A stretch of 8,473 nt of DNA, taken from assembly GCA_002403075.1 (NCBI GenBank), contig DHHB01000040.1, positions 7,961-16,433 on the forward strand. The letters are read 5' to 3'. A model generated the notes under the pieces. It saw only the letters and a program-made list of their open reading frames with translations. It had not been told where the DNA came from and searched no databases. Below, piece after piece: positions 4,676 through 8,473 of the stretch. Source of the DNA: a bacterium UBP1_UBA4783 (GTDB taxonomy: Bacteria; Krumholzibacteriota; Krumholzibacteriia; Krumholzibacteriales; Krumholzibacteriaceae). Position numbers and translations under genes: made by a program. Position 1 is the first letter of the stretch. Every line of letters starts with the position of its first letter.

Positions 4676-6475
4676 ATGCCGGGACCTCCCGAGCTGGAAG
4701 AGCGGTACCGCCGGTTTCTTGACGGAAGGGGGGACGACGTCGTTCCCCTTTTGCGTTTTCTACGGGGCGGCCGTCGTTCGCGCGCCGGCACGGAAGCCTG
4801 GGCGGCCCTCATCCTCTCGAGAATATATCTTCTGCGCGGCGCGATCGACCTCGCGTCGTCGTATCTGCGCGTGGCGTCGTCCCGCTCGGGCGGCGCGCCG
4901 GAGACGCTTCGTCTCGGCATCCTCGTCAATCGCGCGATCGTCTGCAGGGCGCGGGGACGCGCGGCCGCGGCGGCGGATCTGCTACGCGCCGTCGTGGACC
5001 GGGCCCTGCGCGCGCGGGAGATGATCGTCGCGGCGAAGGCCGCCTCGAACGGCGCGCTCTCGCTCGCGAGGCTCGGCCGGCCGGAGGAGGCGTGCTCGTA
5101 CGCCGGCCTCGCCGAACGGCTCTACGAATCGGCCGGAAACCGCGAAGGGCTCGCGCGAGCGGCGCTCGTGCGTGCGGTCGTCGACCTCGAACGCGGCCGC
5201 TGCGAGGACGCTCTCGACCGGCTCGCGCGCACGCTCGGCGAGTGCGCCGGGAAGGAACGGGAGCGGGAGCGGCTTATAGCGCTCCTGCTCGTCGCCGAGG
5301 CGTATATCGCGCGGCGCGATCGCGATCGCGCCGAGGAGTCGCTCGAAGGCGCATCGGCGATGGAGGGCGCGCTCGGGAGGTTCGCCCCGCAGCGGGCGAG
5401 GCTTCTGCAACTTCGCCGGGACATCGATCGAATCGGCGGCGCCGGCGGCGTCTACGGCTGCGGGGCTCGCGAAACCGCGGAGGAGCCGGCTGATCCTCGT
5501 TTCGAGGACGCGGACGGCGCCGCCGGGCTCGCCGGCCGGGGGCTCTTCGTGACGCGCGATCCGCGGACGATCGATCTCCTCGGCCGGATCCGCCGCGCGT
5601 CGCGTCTCGGGGCGCCGCTCTGCATCCGCGGAGAATCGGGCGTCGGAAAGGAGCTCGTCGCCCGTCTCGTCCATCGCTGGAGCGGGAGAGAGGGCAAGCC
5701 GTTCATGCCGGTGAACGCCGCCTCGATCCCGGCCGATCTATTCGAGAGCGTGCTCTTCGGGCACGCGCGCGGGGCGTTCACGGGCGCCGTCGGTCCTCGT
5801 CCGGGCCTCGTCGCGGCGGCGGCGGACGGCACGCTCTTCCTCGACGAAATCGGCGAGCTTCCCGCGGCGCTGCAACCGAAGCTCCTGCGATTCATCGACG
5901 GCGGCGAGTTTCTCGCGCTCGGCGAGACGGCGCCGCGTCGGAGCGCGGCGCGCATCGTCTGCGCCACGAACCGCGATCTCGAGGCGGCGTGCGAATCCGG
6001 CTCGTTCAGGAGGGATCTCTACCACCGGCTCGCGGCGCTGTCGTTCACCGTGCCCCCCCTCCGGGAGCGGCGACGCGACATCCCGATCCTCGCCGCCCAT
6101 CTCCTCGAGCGCGCGACCCGGCGCCACGGGTTCGGCGCGGTGCGGATAGATCCGGGCGCGATGGCGGCGCTCGAGTCGTTCGACTGGCGGGGCAACGCGC
6201 GGGAGCTCGAGAGCGCGCTGCTCGACGCGGCGCTCCACGCGCGCGGCAACCTCATCCGCGCGGGCGATCTCCCCCCGTCGATCCTCGCCCTCGCCCGTCC
6301 CGCCGAGCCCGCTCCGGGGGACCTCCGCTCGCACGAGCGGGCGCTCCGCCGGGAGCGGATCGAAGCGGCGCTTCGCGAGTGCGGCGGAAACCGCACACGC
6401 GCGGCCGCGTCGCTCGGGCTCAAACGCACGACGCTCCTCGGCATCATGAAGCGGCTCGGAATCGCCCGAGTCTAG
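4676..6475 (+). CDS. Sigma-54-dependent transcriptional activator with TPR-like sensor region and Fis-type HTH
   Basis: The 599-residue protein is a bacterial enhancer-binding protein: an AAA+ ATPase that remodels sigma-54 RNA polymerase to open promoters. Residues about 45-260 are helical, Ala/Leu/Arg-rich repeats of TPR type (for example GRPEEACSYAGLAERLYES), taking the place of a receiver, PAS or GAF domain. The AAA+ domain (about 290-530) has Walker A GESGVGKE (319-326), the sigma-54 contact loop GAFTGA (366-371), Walker B GTLFLDEIGE (385-394; D390, E391), sensor I ATNRDL, the arginine-finger region FRRDLYHRL (444-452) and WRGNARELE. A Fis-type HTH follows (about 557-599, ending GLKRTTLLGIMKRLGIARV). 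All catalytic motifs are intact. The ATG at 4676 is preferred because GGGAGG lies 6 nt upstream; an in-frame GTG at 4643 lacks a ribosome binding site. Target genes are unknown. The TPR region probably senses a protein or ligand. Confidence 0.93.
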   Translation: MPGPPELEERYRRFLDGRGDDVVPLLRFLRGGRRSRAGTEAWAALILSRIYLLRGAIDLASSYLRVASSRSGGAPETLRLGILVNRAIVCRARGRAAAAADLLRAVVDRALRAREMIVAAKAASNGALSLARLGRPEEACSYAGLAERLYESAGNREGLARAALVRAVVDLERGRCEDALDRLARTLGECAGKERERERLIALLLVAEAYIARRDRDRAEESLEGASAMEGALGRFAPQRARLLQLRRDIDRIGGAGGVYGCGARETAEEPADPRFEDADGAAGLAGRGLFVTRDPRTIDLLGRIRRASRLGAPLCIRGESGVGKELVARLVHRWSGREGKPFMPVNAASIPADLFESVLFGHARGAFTGAVGPRPGLVAAAADGTLFLDEIGELPAALQPKLLRFIDGGEFLALGETAPRRSAARIVCATNRDLEAACESGSFRRDLYHRLAALSFTVPPLRERRRDIPILAAHLLERATRRHGFGAVRIDPGAMAALESFDWRGNARELESALLDAALHARGNLIRAGDLPPSILALARPAEPAPGDLRSHERALRRERIEAALRECGGNRTRAAASLGLKRTTLLGIMKRLGIARV

Positions 6476-6493
6476 GCAAAGGTCCGCCCTCCG

Positions 6494-6505
6494 TGGTACT
6501 ATGAT
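6494..6505 (+). promoter_or_regulatory. Weak candidate -10 region upstream of the acetyltransferase gene
   Basis: TGG followed by TACTAT (6497-6502) resembles an extended -10 element; the overlapping TATGAT (6500-6505) matches five of six consensus bases. No -35 box is recognisable. The gene may instead be read through from the activator gene, whose stop is 78 nt upstream of this gene's start. Confidence 0.25.
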
Positions 6506-6507
6506 CA

Positions 6508-6535
6508 CGCCCGGATCCGGCGGACGGATCGGGCG
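6508..6535 (+). promoter_or_regulatory. Hairpin in the acetyltransferase leader
   Basis: CGCCC-g-GATCCG (6508-6519) pairs with CGGATC-GGGCG (6525-6535): eleven base pairs with one bulged G and a 5-nt loop. It ends five bases before the GGAAGG ribosome binding sequence (6540-6545) and has no T-run after it. It could affect translation of the downstream gene or mark the 3' end of the activator mRNA. Confidence 0.45.
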
Positions 6536-6553
6536 CATCGGAAGGCTCGGTGA

Positions 6554-7249
6554 TTGCGCGTGAGCTCGAAGATCGCGGCGGAAAGGACGCTGCGGACGCC
6601 GCGGGGAGACGTTCTCCTCGTCCGCGATCCGCCGTTCGAATACATCTTCCCGCTCGCCATGGGCGAGGGGCTCGGTGTGTTCTTCCACTACCGTGACCGG
6701 GACGCGCGCATGACCCGCGAGTTGCTCTCCGCCGCGACGAAGGGCGAGGACAACCGTCTCGTCTGCGCCGTTCACGATCACGCCGTGATCGGGTACGTCA
6801 TGATCGTTCCGGCCGAGCCCGGCACGCGGTGGTTCGAGATCAACGAGGCGCTCATCCGAAGCGGAAGCGATCTCGAACATCCCGTTCTTCTCGAGCTCGG
6901 CTCGGTCGAGGTCGCGCGGCCGTGGCGCTCGTCGGGAGTCGGCGGGGGGATCCTCCGGTTCGCGTTCGAGGACCCGCATTTCGAGCGGAAGATCGTCATT
7001 TCGCGCGAGCTCTCGTGGCATTGGGATCTCAAGGCCGCCGGGCTCGACGCGTACGGGTACCGGACGATGCTGCTGCGCTTCTTCGAGCGGGTCGGGTTCC
7101 GGTACTGCGAAACCGACGACAATGAGATCGCGTACAGCGGCGAGAACATGCTGACCGCCCGCGTCGGCGGCGAGGTGCCGCCCGAGACGGCGCTCCTTTT
7201 TCACCGGTCCCTCGTGCGGAGCGAGCCGCGCGGCTGGGGCTGGGGATAA
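6554..7249 (+). CDS. acuA: AcuA-like GNAT protein acetyltransferase
   Basis: The 231-residue product resembles Bacillus AcuA (about 210 residues), which acetylates and inactivates acetyl-CoA synthetase using acetyl-CoA. The GNAT core runs from about 70 to 145: LVCAVHDHAVIGYVMIVP (beta strands), LELGSVEVARPWR, and the acetyl-CoA loop R125-S-S-G128-V-G130. The AcuA-specific C-terminal part is clear: SWHWDLK (154-160) followed by a YGYRTMLLRFFERVGF helix, the ETDDNEI segment, and NMLTARVGGEVPPE. These match the YYWHWDLKG and NCLMARIG regions of AcuA. The TTG at 6554 is chosen because AGG (6543-6545) lies 8 nt upstream; a GTG two codons later is an alternative. The gene lies between the activator and a convergent deacetylase operon. 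That neighbourhood supports a role in reversible lysine acetylation. No AcuB-type CBS protein is present. The substrate is inferred from the family. Confidence 0.82.
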   Translation: MRVSSKIAAERTLRTPRGDVLLVRDPPFEYIFPLAMGEGLGVFFHYRDRDARMTRELLSAATKGEDNRLVCAVHDHAVIGYVMIVPAEPGTRWFEINEALIRSGSDLEHPVLLELGSVEVARPWRSSGVGGGILRFAFEDPHFERKIVISRELSWHWDLKAAGLDAYGYRTMLLRFFERVGFRYCETDDNEIAYSGENMLTARVGGEVPPETALLFHRSLVRSEPRGWGWG

Positions 7250-7250
7250 A

Positions 7251-7278
7251 AACGCTCCCCGGCGACGCGGGGAGCGTT
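7251..7278 (-). terminator. Strong hairpin terminator between convergent genes
   Basis: An 11-bp perfect stem (7251-7261 with 7268-7278) and a 6-nt loop lie immediately after the acetyltransferase stop. On the minus strand the stem runs into TTTTTA, giving a classic intrinsic terminator 48 nt downstream of the adenosine-kinase gene. On the plus strand only TT follows, so termination there would be weaker. Confidence 0.8.
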
Positions 7279-7325
7279 ATCCGGCGATCAGCCGCCCGGG
7301 CGCATCTCGGCTCGGACGTTTTCCC

Positions 7326-7808
7326 CTACAGCTTGTAGCCGAACCTGCGCAAAAGATCGTGCCGCCAGGCTCGTCCGCTCTCGTCCTCGACGCCTTTCGG
7401 GCGCTCGCCGTCGATGACGCCGAGTATGCCGCGACCCTGTGCGCTCTCGGCGATCACGACCTCGACGGGGTTCGCCGTGGCGCAGAAGATGCCGCAGACC
7501 TCGGGCACCGCTTTCACGGCGTTGAGCAGATTGATCGGATACGCGTCGCGCATGCAGATGACGAACGTGTGGCCGGCCGCGATCGCCTCGGCGTTCGATC
7601 TCGCGAGCGCGATCATCTCGTCGTCGTTTCCGGACCAGCGGACGAGACAGTGCCCCGACGCCTCGCAGAACGCGACGCCGAATTTGATCCCCGGTACGGA
7701 CGCGACGGCGGTTTCATGCAGATCCTCCACCGTCTTGATGAAATGCGACTGGCCGAGGATGAAGTTCACGTCCGCCGGCTTCTCGACGGCGACCGTTTTG
7801 AGCTCCAT
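7326..7808 (-). CDS. Adenosine-specific kinase family protein (PF04008)
   Basis: The 160-residue protein matches the small adenosine-specific kinase family (PF04008, formerly DUF355; archaeal PAE2307 is the structurally studied example) along its whole length. Recognisable blocks are ILGQSHFIKTVEDL (17-30), SVPGIKFGVAFCEASG (37-52), GNDDEMI, AGHTFVICMRDAYPINLLNAV (78-98), the signature PEVCGIFCATANPVEVVIAE (102-121), GRGILGVIDG (125-134), KGVE, and the terminal LLRRFGYKL. The family is proposed to phosphorylate or bind adenosine; the activity of this copy is inferred. The ATG has two overlapping GGAGG sequences upstream, the nearer 6 nt away. It lies 49 nt downstream of the deacetylase-like gene on the same strand, probably as the last gene of that operon, and is followed by a strong terminator. 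The length is normal and no residue looks broken. Confidence 0.9.
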   Translation of the reverse strand: MELKTVAVEKPADVNFILGQSHFIKTVEDLHETAVASVPGIKFGVAFCEASGHCLVRWSGNDDEMIALARSNAEAIAAGHTFVICMRDAYPINLLNAVKAVPEVCGIFCATANPVEVVIAESAQGRGILGVIDGERPKGVEDESGRAWRHDLLRRFGYKL

Positions 7809-7840
7809 GCCGTGCCTCCCTCCTGCAGGATTCCGATCCC

Positions 7841-7857
7841 GCGCCGCCGGACGGCGC
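7841..7857 (-). other. Intercistronic hairpin between deacetylase and kinase genes
   Basis: GCGCCG and CGGCGC pair perfectly around a 5-nt loop, starting at the base after the deacetylase stop codon. On the minus strand no T-run follows, so it is probably not a full terminator. It could lower expression of the downstream gene or protect the upstream mRNA end. Confidence 0.35.
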
Positions 7858-8473
7858 CTAGAATATCCTCCAGCGCGGCGCGAGGCGACGCTTGAGCTCG
7901 TCGAGCATGATGCGCGTGGACTGCTCGATGTTCGCGTACTGCTCGGGGCTGACGTACCTGCGCCGCTCCGGAATCTCGAGGCGCATCGTCTCGCCGAGCG
8001 CGCCCCTCACGATTGCGAGCCATCCCTCGCTCACGTACGGCCCGTACCCGCTGAGAAAGAGATCGACGAGCGGAACGCCGTTCCGCCGCGCGTGCTCCGC
8101 GACGCTCCGGATGAGGCCGCTCAGCTGGTCGATGTCGAGGCCGAGGTTCGTGAGCGTGTCCGTGTAGAGCGGGTCGCTCCCGCCGTTTCGAATGATCGCT
8201 CCCGGCCGGAACTCGTCGATGAGCGGGTGGACGATCTCGCTCATCGCGCGTTCGTAGAGCGGGCCGTCGGCGAGCATCGGCATCGGAATGTTGACGGTGA
8301 AGCCTTCGCCCGCGCCGCTTCCCGTCTCGGAGACGAAGCCGACCCCGGGGTACAGGGTGTGGGGATCCTGGTGGATCGAGATGAAGAGCACGCGCGGGTC
8401 CCCGTAGAATATGTCCATCGTCCCGTTCCCCTGATGGGCGTCGGTGTCGAGCACGGCGACGCGCTCCATCCCG
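7858..8473 (-). CDS. Histone deacetylase/AcuC-superfamily deacetylase, C-terminal part
   Basis: The frame is open through the right edge, so the start lies outside the window; 204 residues are visible. The family comprises zinc-dependent hydrolases (HDAC, AcuC, acetylpolyamine amidohydrolase) that remove acetyl groups from lysines or small amines. Numbering from the Met at 8469, the zinc ligands are expected to be D10 and H12 in VLDTDAHQGNGT and D99 in RNGGSDPL, with the active-site tyrosine Y142 in LSGYG. DPRVLFISIHQ, YPGVGF and GEGFTVNIPMP also match the fold. The HH charge-relay pair would be upstream, out of view. Two details differ from the usual enzyme: DAHQG replaces DVHHG, and NGGSDPLYTDTL replaces the common AGFDAHxxDPL. 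The partner gene (adenosine kinase) follows after 49 nt and an AcuA-like acetyltransferase is convergent, suggesting an AcuC-like role. The substrate is not determined. Confidence 0.85.
   Translation of the reverse strand, partial: GMERVAVLDTDAHQGNGTMDIFYGDPRVLFISIHQDPHTLYPGVGFVSETGSGAGEGFTVNIPMPMLADGPLYERAMSEIVHPLIDEFRPGAIIRNGGSDPLYTDTLTNLGLDIDQLSGLIRSVAEHARRNGVPLVDLFLSGYGPYVSEGWLAIVRGALGETMRLEIPERRRYVSPEQYANIEQSTRIMLDELKRRLAPRWRIF

Noticed and set aside
3022..4929. Very long minus-strand open frame (635 codons) opposite the permease and the start of the activator
   Set aside because: The translation is low-complexity and Arg/Glu/Asp-rich without domain-like pattern, exactly as expected opposite a GC-rich gene. 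The plus-strand frame encodes a clear membrane transporter.
5738..7204. Minus-strand open frame of 488 codons opposite the activator and acetyltransferase
   Set aside because: Arg/Glu/Pro-rich shadow; both plus-strand proteins have intact catalytic motifs across the same bases.

Overview
The window is GC-rich, densely coding bacterial chromosome. It carries eight protein genes, no RNA gene, and no sign of a mobile element or CRISPR array. An intact sigma-54 activator and a lipoprotein-type signal peptide point to a diderm bacterium. The mix (class II photolyase, SpoIIAA-like STAS proteins, a TPR-type sigma-54 activator, AcuA, a histone-deacetylase-like enzyme, a PF04008 protein more familiar from archaea and thermophiles) would suit an uncultured lineage such as the FCB-group candidate phyla. 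That placement is only a guess.

Left part (1-1570): the 3' end of a class II CPD photolyase, then a 215-nt intergenic region with a good sigma-70 promoter and two consecutive leader hairpins. These precede two tandem STAS-domain anti-sigma-factor-antagonist genes. The first lacks the residue that is normally phosphorylated; the second keeps it. No anti-sigma kinase or PP2C phosphatase is present, so their partners lie elsewhere.

Middle part (1569-4599): a convergent gene for a secreted, probably lipid-anchored protein (Ig-like domain plus a likely beta-propeller) is divergent from an NCS2-type nucleobase permease. Their promoters appear to overlap almost completely. The permease start is best placed at a TTG with a strong Shine-Dalgarno sequence, because the upstream ATG lies inside the -10 box.

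Right part (4600-8473): a sigma-54-dependent activator with a TPR-like sensor region, expressed from its own sigma-70-type promoter, then an AcuA-type GNAT acetyltransferase. After a strong hairpin terminator come two minus-strand genes, read right to left: a partial histone-deacetylase/AcuC-superfamily enzyme and an adenosine-specific kinase (PF04008) gene. AcuA and AcuC are the acetylation/deacetylation pair that controls acetyl-CoA synthetase in Bacillus. Their neighbourhood here, with an adenosine kinase in the deacetylase operon and no AcuB in view, is the most suggestive functional cluster in the window. All functional assignments come from recognising sequence motifs by eye, not from database searches.
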